Source: Rhodopseudomonas infernalis (lineage in GTDB: Bacteria; Pseudomonadota; Alphaproteobacteria; Rhizobiales; Xanthobacteraceae). From it: 64,000 bases of DNA. The notes under the pieces are model-generated. The model saw only the letters and a program-made list of their open reading frames with translations, made no database searches and was not told the origin of the DNA. The first letter of the stretch is position 1; every line of letters begins with the position of its first letter. The translations under genes and the position numbers were made by a program. The stretch lies in assembly GCF_022271405.1 (NCBI RefSeq), contig NZ_JAJNAL010000017.1, positions 1 through 64,000 on the forward strand. Reading direction: 5' to 3'. Positions 51,434-60,687 of this stretch are shown here, piece after piece.

Positions 51434-53650
51434 TCATCCCTCAGCGAGATCGAGGATGCGTTGGCGGCGTCGGCTGGTGGCGGCGTCGATCAGCATCCGG
51501 CCGGCCCAGCGATAGACGTTCCATTCGCGGACCTGCTGGCGCATCGCGCTCATCCGCTCCTGCTGCTCGTGGGCCGGCATCCGTAGCGCGGTGTCGAGCG
51601 CGGTGGCCATCTCGTGGACGTGATAGGGATTGACGATCAGCGCCTCGGAGAGTTCGCGCGAGGCGCCGGTGAAGCTCGACAGCACCAGCACGCCGTGCTC
51701 GTCATCGCGCGCGGCGACGAACTCCTTGGCGACGAGATTCATCCCGTCATGCAGGCTGCTGACGACGCACAGGTCGGCGGCCCTGAACAGCTTGAACACG
51801 TCGCGCGAGCCGTGATGGCGGATCAGCAGCACGATCGGCTTGTAGGAGTCGGTGCCGTGTCGCTGGTTGATGGCCTTGGCGAGCGCCACCGCGTCGTCCT
51901 GCAGCGTGCTGTAGCTCGACAATTTGCTCCGCGTCGGCGCCGCGACCTGCACGAACACGAGCCGCTGCTTCCAGTCGGGCTGACGGGTCAAGAGATCGTC
52001 CACCGCCCGCATGCGATCGAGAATGCCCTTGGTGTAGTCGAAGCGCTCGATGCCGACGGCGATCTTGACGTCCGGCGCTAGGCCGAGCGCTTCGCGGACC
52101 TCACGGCGGCAGGTTTCGATCGGGGGCTGACCGTCGAGCGCGGCCGGCGGCCATTCGATCGAGATCGGATAGGGCCGCACCATGGTCTCGTGGCCGTTCA
52201 ACGTCACCGTGGCGTGTTCGCGGTCGATCCGGCTCTCGACGAAGCGATCGACGGTTTCGAAGAAGTTGTTGCAGTGAAACTGGGTGTGGAAACCGAGGAT
52301 GGTCGAGCCGAGCAGCCCGTCGATGATCTGCTCCTTCCACGGACAGATGCTGAAGGTCTCGGCGTTCGGCCAGGGGATGTGCCAGAAGGTGATGATGGTG
52401 GCCTTCGGCAGCTTGTCGCGGATCATCCGCGGCGCCAGCGCGAAGTGATAATCCTGCACCAGCACAATCGGATTGTCGGTCTTCGCCTCCTCGACCACGG
52501 CGGCGGCGAAGCGCTCGTTGATCGCCTGATACGCGCTCCAGTCGGACTCACGGAAGGCCGGGCGCACGAACGCGATATGACACAGCGGCCACATGCCTTC
52601 GTTGGCGAAGCCGTAGTAGAAGCCGTCCTGCTCGTCGTCGGTGATCCAGATCCGGCGCAGCTTGTAGGATGGTTGGTCCGGCGGCACATCGATCCGGTCG
52701 TGGGAATCGACCGTGTCGCGATCGGCATTGCCGCTTCCGTGAGCGATCCAGGTGCCGCCGCACGCACGCATCACCGGCTCCAGCGCCGATACCAGCCCGC
52801 TCGCGGGAATCTGCACCTCGATCCGGTCGCCGTCGCGATTGTGGATGTAAGGCTCTCGGTTCGACACGATCAGTACTTCGGCGTCGGGCAATGTCGAATG
52901 CAGCAATTGCTGCAGAGTAGCGGGCGACCAGTCGATCTGCGCCGAACTGATCGAATGACGGCCGGTTTCCACCTCGCTGAGTAGTTTCTTGATCTGCAGG
53001 TCGATCTCGCTGGCGTCGCGCTTCGGCAACCGCGCCGCCGCGCCGGAGCGAACATCGTCGACCGCCCGCCGCAAGGCGTTCATCCAGCCGCGCAACACCA
53101 GGACGACAAACAGCGCGGCGCCGCCGGCGATCATCACCGCCATGCCGACCAGCGCCGCGATCATGAAGCCCTGCGCCTCGCTGGAGCGGACGTCGACGAA
53201 GCTGAGATCGTGCAGGATGACCAGATAGGCCTTGCGGGTGCGGTCGACGATCGGGAAGGCGCCGACCATGACCCGCCGGCCGTCGATGACGATCGTCGAG
53301 AAGCTCTCGGCTTCGGAGCGGGCGACCTTTTCGCAGGAGAACGTCGCGGGCATCATCCGGGTCGGCGCGATCAGCTCGCCTTTGTCGCTGCACAGGCCGA
53401 CCGCGAGAATACGCTGATCGAGCGCGACGGATTCGAAGCTGACGGAGAGCTGCACGACATTGTCGTCGGCCATCGCCGTCGCGATCTGGCTGCGGATCGC
53501 GTGGTACACCAACCGCGACCGCGCCTCGACGTCGCTCCGCGACCATTGCTCGACGAGTCGTTTGGAGAAGGGAGTGATGGCAACGCCGAGCAGCAAGGTC
53601 ACGACAAGTCCGACACCGAGATATTTCAGGGCTGCCATGTAGCGCGGCAT
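51434..53650 (-). CDS. otsA: Membrane-anchored trehalose-6-phosphate synthase (sensor-like N terminus + GT20)
   Basis: This 738-residue fusion has TM1 at about 7-27, a periplasmic-like domain of about 130 residues, TM2 at about 162-186 and a HAMP-like linker to about 235. A GT20 domain from about 258 follows, with [20 protein letters not shown], the WHIPWP loop and [11 protein letters not shown]. The GT20 part makes trehalose-6-phosphate from UDP-glucose and glucose-6-phosphate. The start at 53650 is chosen because GGAGGA (53661-53666) lies 10 nt upstream; an ATG at 53668 is possible. Canonical OtsA is soluble and about 450-480 residues. No otsB lies nearby. Confidence 0.9.
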   Translation of the reverse strand: MPRYMAALKYLGVGLVVTLLLGVAITPFSKRLVEQWSRSDVEARSRLVYHAIRSQIATAMADDNVVQLSVSFESVALDQRILAVGLCSDKGELIAPTRMMPATFSCEKVARSEAESFSTIVIDGRRVMVGAFPIVDRTRKAYLVILHDLSFVDVRSSEAQGFMIAALVGMAVMIAGGAALFVVLVLRGWMNALRRAVDDVRSGAAARLPKRDASEIDLQIKKLLSEVETGRHSISSAQIDWSPATLQQLLHSTLPDAEVLIVSNREPYIHNRDGDRIEVQIPASGLVSALEPVMRACGGTWIAHGSGNADRDTVDSHDRIDVPPDQPSYKLRRIWITDDEQDGFYYGFANEGMWPLCHIAFVRPAFRESDWSAYQAINERFAAAVVEEAKTDNPIVLVQDYHFALAPRMIRDKLPKATIITFWHIPWPNAETFSICPWKEQIIDGLLGSTILGFHTQFHCNNFFETVDRFVESRIDREHATVTLNGHETMVRPYPISIEWPPAALDGQPPIETCRREVREALGLAPDVKIAVGIERFDYTKGILDRMRAVDDLLTRQPDWKQRLVFVQVAAPTRSKLSSYSTLQDDAVALAKAINQRHGTDSYKPIVLLIRHHGSRDVFKLFRAADLCVVSSLHDGMNLVAKEFVAARDDEHGVLVLSSFTGASRELSEALIVNPYHVHEMATALDTALRMPAHEQQERMSAMRQQVREWNVYRWAGRMLIDAATSRRRQRILDLAEG

Positions 53651-53851
53651 CGGCCGAAGGTCCTCCATACGAGCAGTCGCTGTTTACACCACAGCTGCCG
53701 CCGCGTCAGGCCGGTTGACAACCAAGCGTTTGTACGGAACCGCGCGCCGCTCGGCGTTTTAGTATTGTCAATTCTCACGTCGCTGAGAGCGATTGGACAG
53801 GTTCGGTACGTTGCCGGACAGTGTGCGAATTGTCGCGACTCCGCGAAACTG

Positions 53852-53876
53852 GGAACTCAGTCCGGGCCGGGATGTT
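53852..53876 (+). promoter_or_regulatory. Candidate EcfG-type stress promoter of BA14K gene
   Basis: GGAAC at 53852-53856, 16 bases, then TGTT at 53873-53876 approximates the alphaproteobacterial general-stress sigma consensus GGAAC-N16/17-CGTT with one mismatch in the -10. It lies about 40 bp before the BA14K start. A second GGAAC at 53736 has a CGTT only 14 bases away and was not accepted. Confidence 0.35.
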
Positions 53877-53914
53877 AGCCTCCCTGAAAGCTGACGCAAG
53901 AAAGGGAGAACTTG

Positions 53915-54319
53915 ATGAAGATGTCACGCACGATGCCCGCCATGGCGCTGATCGCCGGTTCGCTGGCTGTCGCGACGGTTCCGGCCTCGGCGGCGCCGCT
54001 GATGGCGAATTCGAATCCTGTGGCTGCGAAGGCAAACATCGAGCAGGTCCAGTATCGTCACGGTTGGCACGGCCACCGCGGCTACGGTTACGGACACCGC
54101 GGATATTACGGACATCGCCACGGTGGTGGCTGGGGTGCGGGTGCCGCGCTCGGCGGCCTTGCGGCGGGTGCCATCATCGGCGGCGCGATCGCCAACAGCC
54201 AGGCGCAGGCAGCGGCACAGAACGACGCGGTAGCGTATTGTTCGCAGCGTTTCCGGACCTACGATCCGGCCTCGGGCACCTATATCGCCAAGGGCGGTGT
54301 GCGGCGCTCCTGCCCGTAA
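53915..54319 (+). CDS. BA14K-family secreted protein
   Basis: This 134-residue protein has a signal peptide ending near ASAAP, then a His/Gly/Tyr-rich region (HGWHGHRGYGYGHRGYYGHR), a glycine-rich hydrophobic stretch (GAALGGLAAGAIIGGAIAN) and the C-terminal BA14K motif CSQRFRTYDPASGTYIAKGG. The family, known from the Brucella 14-kDa antigen, is of uncertain envelope function. AAAGGGAG precedes the ATG at 53915; a TTG one codon earlier is unlikely. A strong terminator follows at 54339. Confidence 0.9.
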   Translation: MKMSRTMPAMALIAGSLAVATVPASAAPLMANSNPVAAKANIEQVQYRHGWHGHRGYGYGHRGYYGHRHGGGWGAGAALGGLAAGAIIGGAIANSQAQAAAQNDAVAYCSQRFRTYDPASGTYIAKGGVRRSCP

Positions 54320-54338
54320 TTCCACATCATCACGACTG

Positions 54339-54373
54339 CGAAAGCCGCGCGGGCAACCGCGCGGCTTTCGTTT
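54339..54373 (+). terminator. Rho-independent terminator after BA14K gene
   Basis: A perfect 14-bp GC-rich stem (54339-54352 with 54357-54370) has a GCAA tetraloop and is followed by TTT. It is 20 nt after the BA14K stop. This is the clearest intrinsic terminator in the window. Confidence 0.85.
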
Positions 54374-54566
54374 GCGCCGGTCGTGGCTTTAGATCTGTGA
54401 AAGACCATATTCTGCCATTCGAGCCAAACTGCTCTGTTCGAGCTGTGAAACCGAACGTCTCCGGTCGCGTTGGGGCGGGGCCGTGCGGCCGACCTTCCAG
54501 CCGTTCAGGACTGGGCGGGGCCTTGGTCTAGGATCCAGCCGGCGCCGCCACTCCGGAGCTCGTCCG

Positions 54567-55532
54567 ATGTCGTCATCTTCTTCCAAGCCTGCGATCTACG
54601 CGGCGCTGGTCGGCAATCTGGCGATCGCCGTCACCAAGCTGGCGGCCGCGAGCTGGACGGGCAGCTCGGCAATGCTCAGCGAAGGCGTGCATTCGCTGGT
54701 CGATACCGGCAACGAAATCCTGCTGTTGTACGGTCTTCACCGGGCGGAGCGACCGGCCGACGAGATGCATCCGCTCGGCCACGGCCGCGAATTGTACTTC
54801 TGGAGCTTCATCGTCGCCCTGCTGATCTTCTCGATCGGCGCCGGGGTATCGTTTTACGAGGGGGTGATCCACATCATCACGCCCGAGCCGATCACGGACG
54901 TGAAGGTCAACTACATTGTCCTCGGTGTCGCGTTCCTGTTCGAAAGCGGCTCATGGTACGTCGCCTGGAAGGGCTTTCGAACGGCCACGCCCGACCTCGG
55001 CGTCGTGCCCGACCTCGACTACATCGAAGCTGCGACGCGCAGCAAGGATCCGACCACGTTCATCGTGCTGTTCGAGGACAGCGCCGCGCTGATCGGACTT
55101 CTGATCGCGTTGGCCGGCACGTTCGCGTCGGATTATCTTCAGATGCCGTCGCTCGACGGAGTCGCATCGATCGGCATCGCCTTGCTGCTGGCCGCGACCG
55201 GCGCATTCCTGGCTCGGGAAAGCAAAGGCCTGCTGATGGGCGAGCCCGCCGGCCCACGTACCCGTGAACGCATCCTGCAGATCGCCTGCCGGCACGGCGA
55301 TGCGGTGAGCCCCGATGATCTGTTCACGGTGCACCTCGCCCCGCGTCAGGTGCTAGTAGCCCTGCGGCTGGATTTTGCCGAATCCAAACCAGGTCGCGAG
55401 ATCGAGCGGGAATTCAGCCGGCTCGACGCGGAGATCCGGCAAAGCTGCCCGGACGTCGTGGCGGTGTTCATCAGGCCGCGGCTGCAAGCCCGATCCGCGC
55501 CGATGGCGCGGACCGAGGACCAAACGGCCTGA
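54567..55532 (+). CDS. CDF-family cation efflux transporter
   Basis: This 321-residue cation diffusion facilitator has six membrane segments, the first metal site in SEGVHSLVDTGNE (HxxxD) and the second-helix FEDSAALIGLL. A C-terminal cytoplasmic ferredoxin-like domain follows. The family exports Zn, Co, Fe or Mn in exchange for protons; the metal cannot be told from sequence. The TM2 site here starts with Ser rather than Asp, as in several divergent CDFs. CGGAG precedes the ATG at 54567. It converges with the next gene with no gap. Confidence 0.88.
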   Translation: MSSSSSKPAIYAALVGNLAIAVTKLAAASWTGSSAMLSEGVHSLVDTGNEILLLYGLHRAERPADEMHPLGHGRELYFWSFIVALLIFSIGAGVSFYEGVIHIITPEPITDVKVNYIVLGVAFLFESGSWYVAWKGFRTATPDLGVVPDLDYIEAATRSKDPTTFIVLFEDSAALIGLLIALAGTFASDYLQMPSLDGVASIGIALLLAATGAFLARESKGLLMGEPAGPRTRERILQIACRHGDAVSPDDLFTVHLAPRQVLVALRLDFAESKPGREIEREFSRLDAEIRQSCPDVVAVFIRPRLQARSAPMARTEDQTA

Positions 55533-56921
55533 TCAGTCCGTGAGTTCTTCGTCGCCGACGGTGTTGCGACGATCGGCGAAGTATTTGATCGCTGCGATCA
55601 GCACCACGAAGGTGGCGATCCAGACGATGCGCGAGCCGTAGCGGTCGTGGGGGCCGGAGATGATGCCGCAGATCATCGCGTTGCCGAGCAAAGCGGTGGC
55701 CACAAAGCCGGCGAGCAGCGAGACGTCGTCGAGTTCGCGGCGGGCCAGCGCGCGGCCGAGGATCGCCAGCAGCAGCACCATCGAGGCCAGCGCCACCGGC
55801 ACGTGCACCCAGTTCACCGCGTTGAAGTTGATGTCCCAATGCTGCTGCCGCGCGGCGCGCATCGCCGGCACCTGACTGGGCATGTAGCGCTCGATGATGC
55901 CGTAGGTGTGCGGAATCCAGCCGTTGGTGCCTTCGCCGGTGCCGACGTGGACGAGTTGATCCCAGGTCGCCTTGGCGGCGGCCTTGGCCTGCATCCACGG
56001 ATAGGCGGAGACGGCCTGTCGCGAGATGAATTCCATCTCGTCGCTCAGCCCCTCGAAGCGGCCGAGCTTGTCGAACATGTTGTTGCCGCCCCACAGGAAG
56101 TCGTCGCCGGTCGGCGGCAACTCGTTCTTATAGGGGCAGAGCTTGAGCTTCACGGTGGCGCAGTGGTCGTCGAGGTAGCGCTTGATGATGCCGTCCTGCA
56201 GCATCCGGCCGAACGCGACGCTGGAGCCGCCGGGCGTCCACGACACCGTGCCGGACAGCGTGTAATTGGTGACCAGCAGCAGCAGCGAGCCGGCGATCAC
56301 CGTGGCGCTGCCCTGCAGCAGGCCGACGGCGCTGAGCCGGCCGCGCAGGAACGGCAGCAGCAGCCAGCCGGCGCAGCACAGCCCGGTCAGGACGCCGACG
56401 GTGGCGCTATGGGTGGCGGCCGAGAAGGTCGTGAAGGCGAATAGCAGCAGCTTTTCGATCGTCGAAGTGCGGTCGCGGCAGGCCACCAGCAGATACAGCG
56501 TCAACACCGACAGGCCGGCGAAGATGTCGGTCAGCAGCATGCTGGTGATCCACGGCAGCGCCGTGGTGGCGACCAGTGCAACACCGATCGCCGCCAGCCA
56601 GAACGGCCGGGTGATGTTGAAGACCCGCAGGGTCAACTGCATGATCCACAGCGTGACGATCGCCTGGAAGCCGAGATTGATCCAGAACTGCGAGCTCTCG
56701 CCGAAGTGGAGATAGAGCCCGTAGGTGGTCGAGCGGCTCGGGACCAGATAGCCTTCGTACCAGCGCGCCAGGTAACCGCCGGTGTCGTATTGGAGCAGGG
56801 GGTAACCGTTCCACAGCGCCGGAGCGAGCAGCAGCAACGGCAGCGCGAACAGCGCAATCCGGGCCGACAGCGCGCGGCGAGACTGCGCGGAAAGAACCTT
56901 GGCTTGAGCGGAAGTATCCAT
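55533..56921 (-). CDS. Polytopic membrane protein, GT-C-like hypothetical
   Basis: This 462-residue integral membrane protein has about 10 spans. The first loop contains WNGYPLLQYDTGGYLARWYEG, reminiscent of the acidic first-loop motif of GT-C glycosyltransferases. A long loop with CATVKLKLCPYKNELPPTGDDF follows mid-protein. No annotated family is recognised, and the GT-C resemblance is only topological. The stop abuts the CDF gene's stop in convergent orientation, which suggests overlapping 3' ends of transcripts. Confidence 0.7.
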   Translation of the reverse strand: MDTSAQAKVLSAQSRRALSARIALFALPLLLLAPALWNGYPLLQYDTGGYLARWYEGYLVPSRSTTYGLYLHFGESSQFWINLGFQAIVTLWIMQLTLRVFNITRPFWLAAIGVALVATTALPWITSMLLTDIFAGLSVLTLYLLVACRDRTSTIEKLLLFAFTTFSAATHSATVGVLTGLCCAGWLLLPFLRGRLSAVGLLQGSATVIAGSLLLLVTNYTLSGTVSWTPGGSSVAFGRMLQDGIIKRYLDDHCATVKLKLCPYKNELPPTGDDFLWGGNNMFDKLGRFEGLSDEMEFISRQAVSAYPWMQAKAAAKATWDQLVHVGTGEGTNGWIPHTYGIIERYMPSQVPAMRAARQQHWDINFNAVNWVHVPVALASMVLLLAILGRALARRELDDVSLLAGFVATALLGNAMICGIISGPHDRYGSRIVWIATFVVLIAAIKYFADRRNTVGDEELTD

Positions 56922-57502
56922 GTCGAGGGTGTTCTCAGCCGTTTTATGCTGCGTTCGCTCGGCTGAATACGGCGGGCGGGTTGGCGCCGCGAAGACGCCT
57001 CACATGCAGCACCATACTTATTTCCCGCCGATCTCTCAAGTTGACCTGATCGGTGGGCTAGCCGTCCGTCCGGCATCCTTCCGTGAAGGGCGAATTGCGA
57101 GGGGTCTAATTGCTTGAAATTACGGTCGCTTTGTGTCCTGTCCGGCCGTCCGCCGGGTCCGACAAGGGGGCCGGGCAGGGGCGCGGCGACCATAAGTCGG
57201 CGATCATGAACGAAGGCTGACTATCAGACGCCCGGACGATTCTCGGGCGGGGGGGCGGGCGCACGGCCGCCGAGCTCTTCGCCCCAGGCACCGTCATTCC
57301 GGGGCGTCGCGGAGCGACGAACCCGGAATCTCGACGGGTTCTGCGACTCCGGCGTTTCCACAACGTCTGGATTCCGGGTTCGCCCGCGAAGTGCGGGCGC
57401 CCCGGAATGACGGCGGAGGAGTGGGTGCTCTTGGAGCCGGAGAGGGCTATATTCCGCCGGATGGCCAGCTCACGCGGGTCCGACGGGAAGTGGAAACACC
57501 GC
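56922..57502. other. Intergenic region, palindrome, no gene seen
   Basis: No gene is supported in these 581 bp. A GTCATTCCGGGG-type palindrome spans 57292-57412, and a GC-rich stem-forming stretch lies around 57135-57190. The 90 bp before the PPK2 start probably hold its promoter and ribosome site; no clear -35/-10 or sigma54 element is visible. Confidence 0.5.
57292..57412. repeat. GTCATTCCGGGG-type palindrome
   Basis: Complementary ends (CGTCATTCCGGGGC and GCCCCGGAATGACG) with internal CCCGGAAT/ATTCCGGG pairs. It is a close relative of the elements at 17226-17442 and 22511-22622. Confidence 0.75.
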
Positions 57503-58372
57503 ATGAAGATCAAGACCAAGCAGTTTCGCGTCGAGGAAGGCAGCAAGGTCGACCTCGACAAATGGCCGACGCTGGTCGACCCGTTCTACGAGTCCAAGGA
57601 AAACTACCAGGAAATGCTGCGGGGGCACGTCGCGCGGCTCGCCGAGCAGCAGAAGCTGCTCTACGCCAGCAACCGCCATGCCATCCTGCTGATCTTCCAG
57701 GCGATGGACGCCGCTGGCAAGGACGGCGTAATCCAGCACGTCATGTCCGGCGTCAATCCGCAGGGTTGCCAGGTGTTCAGCTTCAAGCATCCGAGCGCCA
57801 CCGAGCTGAAGCACGACTTCCTGTGGCGCACCACCCGCGACCTGCCGGAGCGCGGTCGGATCGGCATCTTCAACCGCTCCTACTACGAAGAGGTGCTGAT
57901 CGTCCGGGTTCACCCGCATATTCTGCTGAGCGAGGCGGTGCCCAACGGCACGGAATTCGGCAAGCAGTTCTGGCACAAGCGCTATCGCTCGATCCGCGAC
58001 GCCGAGCGGCATCTGCACGCCAACGGCACGCGGATCGTCAAGTTCTTTCTGCATCTGTCCAAAGAGGAACAGCGCAAGCGCTTCCTTGCGCGCATCGACG
58101 AGCCCGACAAGAACTGGAAATTCAGCGCCGCCGATATCGAGGAGCGAAAGTACTGGGACGACTACATGAAGGCGTATGAGCACTGTCTCACCGAGACCAG
58201 CTCCGACGACTCGCCGTGGTACATCATCCCCGCCGACGACAAGCAGAACACGCGCCTGATCGTCTCTCAGGTCATTCTCGAGACCATCGAAGACCTCAAG
58301 ATGTCCTATCCGGAGACCTCGCCGGCGCGGCGCAAGGAGCTCCTGAAGCTGCGGCGGCAGCTCGCGAAGTAG
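57503..58372 (+). CDS. ppk2: PPK2-family polyphosphate kinase
   Basis: This 289-residue polyphosphate kinase 2 has the Walker A in AMDAAGKDG (about 67-75), the [16 protein letters not shown] Walker B region and the [12 protein letters not shown]-like (here [17 protein letters not shown]) lid segment. PPK2 phosphorylates nucleoside mono- or diphosphates with polyphosphate. The ATG at 57503 starts the conserved part, with GGAAGTGGA upstream; the open frame extends back into the palindrome. Nucleotide preference (AMP or GDP) is not clear from sequence. Confidence 0.93.
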   Translation: MKIKTKQFRVEEGSKVDLDKWPTLVDPFYESKENYQEMLRGHVARLAEQQKLLYASNRHAILLIFQAMDAAGKDGVIQHVMSGVNPQGCQVFSFKHPSATELKHDFLWRTTRDLPERGRIGIFNRSYYEEVLIVRVHPHILLSEAVPNGTEFGKQFWHKRYRSIRDAERHLHANGTRIVKFFLHLSKEEQRKRFLARIDEPDKNWKFSAADIEERKYWDDYMKAYEHCLTETSSDDSPWYIIPADDKQNTRLIVSQVILETIEDLKMSYPETSPARRKELLKLRRQLAK

Positions 58373-58475
58373 CGCACCCTGACTCGCAGCTGGGCCGTGT
58401 GGCCCGTGTGCATTGGCCGATGGTCCAAGACCCGCGGTCATGGGCATGACACAACAGGCAGGTTAGGGATCGGCC

Positions 58476-59249
58476 ATGACACAGCAAGCACCCCTGCAGG
58501 GCAAGAAGGGCCTGGTGGTCGGCATCGCCAACGCCGACAGCATCGCGTTCGGCTGCGCGCGCGCCTTTCGCGACGCCGGCGCCGAACTGGCCGTCACCTA
58601 TCTCAACGACAAGGCCAGGCCCTATGTGGCGCCGCTGGCCGAGCAGCTCGGCAGCGACATCGTGCTGCCGTGCGATGTGCGCGAGCCCGGGCAGCTCGAA
58701 GCCGTCTTCGCGCAGATCGCCGAGCGCTGGGGACGGCTCGACTTCCTGCTGCATTCGATCGCCTTCGCGCCGAAGGACGATCTGCACGGCCGCGTGGTCG
58801 ATTGCTCGCAGCAAGGCTTTGCGATGGCGATGGACGTGTCCTGCCACTCCTTCATCCGCATGGCGCGGCTCGCCGAGCCGCTGATGCCGGATGGCGGCTG
58901 CCTGCTCACCGTGACGTTCTACGGCTCCGAAAAGGTGGTCGAGGACTACAATCTGATGGGACCGGTGAAGGCGGCGCTGGAAAGCTCGGTGCGCTACATG
59001 GCGGCCGAATTGGCGCCGAAGCGGATCCGCGTCCACGCGCTGTCGCCGGGGCCGTTGAAGACCCGGGCCGCCTCCGGCATCGGCCGGTTCGACGAACTGA
59101 TGGAGCGCACCCGCGCCCGCGCGCCGGCGCATCAGCTGGTGAGCATCGAGGACGTCGGCCATGTCGCGGCCTTCCTGGTCGGAGACGGTGCGCGCGCGCT
59201 GACCGGCAACATCGAATATATCGACGCCGGCTATCACGTCGTCGGCTGA
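58476..59249 (+). CDS. fabI: FabI-type enoyl-ACP reductase
   Basis: This 257-residue SDR of the FabI class has the NAD site VVGIANADSIAFG, the SIAFAPKDDL loop and the Tyr-x6-Lys pair in YNLMGPVKAALES. FabI reduces trans-2-enoyl-ACP in fatty acid elongation. It is the first gene of an operon with the MaoC-phosphotransacetylase fusion 19 bp downstream and acetate kinase. A dedicated second FabI may serve a pathway other than bulk lipid synthesis; that is inference. Confidence 0.92.
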   Translation: MTQQAPLQGKKGLVVGIANADSIAFGCARAFRDAGAELAVTYLNDKARPYVAPLAEQLGSDIVLPCDVREPGQLEAVFAQIAERWGRLDFLLHSIAFAPKDDLHGRVVDCSQQGFAMAMDVSCHSFIRMARLAEPLMPDGGCLLTVTFYGSEKVVEDYNLMGPVKAALESSVRYMAAELAPKRIRVHALSPGPLKTRAASGIGRFDELMERTRARAPAHQLVSIEDVGHVAAFLVGDGARALTGNIEYIDAGYHVVG

Positions 59250-59268
59250 TCGCCGGCTGGAGAATGGC

Positions 59269-60687
59269 ATGGAGCAGATCCAGAACCGCACCTTCGACGA
59301 GATCGCGGTGGGCGACACCGCGAGCCTGGTGCGCACGCTGACCTACCGCGACATCGAAGTGTTCGCGGTGATGTCCGGCGACGTCAATCCGATGCATGTC
59401 GACGCTGAATTCGCCAAAAGCGATCACTTCCACCAGGTGGTGGCACACGGCATGTGGGGCGGGTCGCTGATCTCGACGCTGCTCGGCACGCAACTGCCCG
59501 GCCCCGGCACGATCTATCTCGACCAGTCGCTGCGCTTCGTGCGCCCGGTGCTGCTCGGCGACACGGTGACCGTCTCGGTCACCGTGAAGGAGAAAAACGA
59601 CGCGAAGAAGCGGCTGCTGCTGGATTGCCGCGCCACCAACCAGAAAGGCGACGACGTCATCGTCGGCCTGGCCGAAGTCATCGCGCCTGCCGAGAAGATC
59701 CGGCGGCCCCGCGTGCAGTTGCCGGAGATCGACCTGCATCCGGCCGCGCGCCGCTACGAGCGGCTGATCGAGATGACGCAGGGCCTCGAGCCGATCCGCG
59801 TCGCGGTCGTGCATCCGGTCGATACGCCATCGCTGCTCGGCCTGGTCGAGGCGCAGCGCGCCGGGCTGATCGTGCCGGTGCTGGTCGGGCCGGAGGCGAA
59901 GATCCGCGCCGCCGCCGCGCAGGCCTCGGTCGATTTGTCGGCCTACGAGATCGTCGCCACCGAGCACAGCGACGCCGCGGCGGCCGCTGCGGTGGCGATG
60001 GCCCGTGCCGGGCAAGTCGAGGCGCTGATGAAGGGCGCGCTGCACACCGACGAATTGATGCGCGCGGTGGTCGATCCGGAGCGCGGCCTGCGCACGGCGC
60101 GCCGCATCAGCCACGTCTACGCGATCGATGCGCCGGACTATCCGCGGGCGCTGCTGGTGACCGACGCGGCGATCAACATCTATCCGAGCCTGACCGACAA
60201 GCGCGACATCATCCAGAACGCCATCGAGCTGGCGCATGCGCTCGGCATCGAGCAGCCGCGGGTCGCGATCCTGTCGGCGGTCGAGACCGTCACCGAAAGC
60301 ATCCGCTCGACGCTGGACGCGGCGGCGCTGTGCAAGATGGCGGAGCGCGGCCAGATCACCGGCGGCATTCTCGACGGGCCGCTGGCGTTCGACAACGCGG
60401 TGTCGGCGGAAGCGGCCAAGACCAAAGGCATCGTCTCGCAGGTCGCCGGCCGCGCCGATATCTTCGTGGTACCCGACCTCGAAGCCGGCAACATGCTGGC
60501 CAAGCAGCTCGAATATCTGGCCCGCGCGCATGTCGCCGGCATCGTGCTCGGCGCGCGTGTCCCGATCATCCTCACCAGCCGCGCCGACAAGACGCTGGCG
60601 CGGCTCGGCTCCTGTGCGATCGGCCTGTTGATGGCGCGGCACAGGGCGGCGGCGCTGCCGAGCCTGACGGCCGGAGCCGGCGCATGA
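59269..60687 (+). CDS. Bifunctional MaoC-type enoyl-CoA hydratase/phosphate acyltransferase
   Basis: This 472-residue fusion joins an N-terminal MaoC hotdog hydratase (about 1-145; GDVNPMHVDAEFAK and VVAHGMWGGSLIS) to a C-terminal phosphate acetyl/butyryltransferase domain from about 175 (HVYAIDAPDYPRALLVTDAA; GILDGPLAFDNAVS). It could hydrate enoyl-CoA and release acyl groups as acyl phosphates. Its stop overlaps the acetate kinase start (ATGA at 60684-60687). The fusion is a known architecture in Bradyrhizobiaceae and relatives. Confidence 0.93.
   Translation: MEQIQNRTFDEIAVGDTASLVRTLTYRDIEVFAVMSGDVNPMHVDAEFAKSDHFHQVVAHGMWGGSLISTLLGTQLPGPGTIYLDQSLRFVRPVLLGDTVTVSVTVKEKNDAKKRLLLDCRATNQKGDDVIVGLAEVIAPAEKIRRPRVQLPEIDLHPAARRYERLIEMTQGLEPIRVAVVHPVDTPSLLGLVEAQRAGLIVPVLVGPEAKIRAAAAQASVDLSAYEIVATEHSDAAAAAAVAMARAGQVEALMKGALHTDELMRAVVDPERGLRTARRISHVYAIDAPDYPRALLVTDAAINIYPSLTDKRDIIQNAIELAHALGIEQPRVAILSAVETVTESIRSTLDAAALCKMAERGQITGGILDGPLAFDNAVSAEAAKTKGIVSQVAGRADIFVVPDLEAGNMLAKQLEYLARAHVAGIVLGARVPIILTSRADKTLARLGSCAIGLLMARHRAAALPSLTAGAGA

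Noticed and set aside
53736-53758. EcfG-type promoter GGAAC...CGTT
   Set aside because: The spacer is only 14 bases; the consensus needs 16 or 17.
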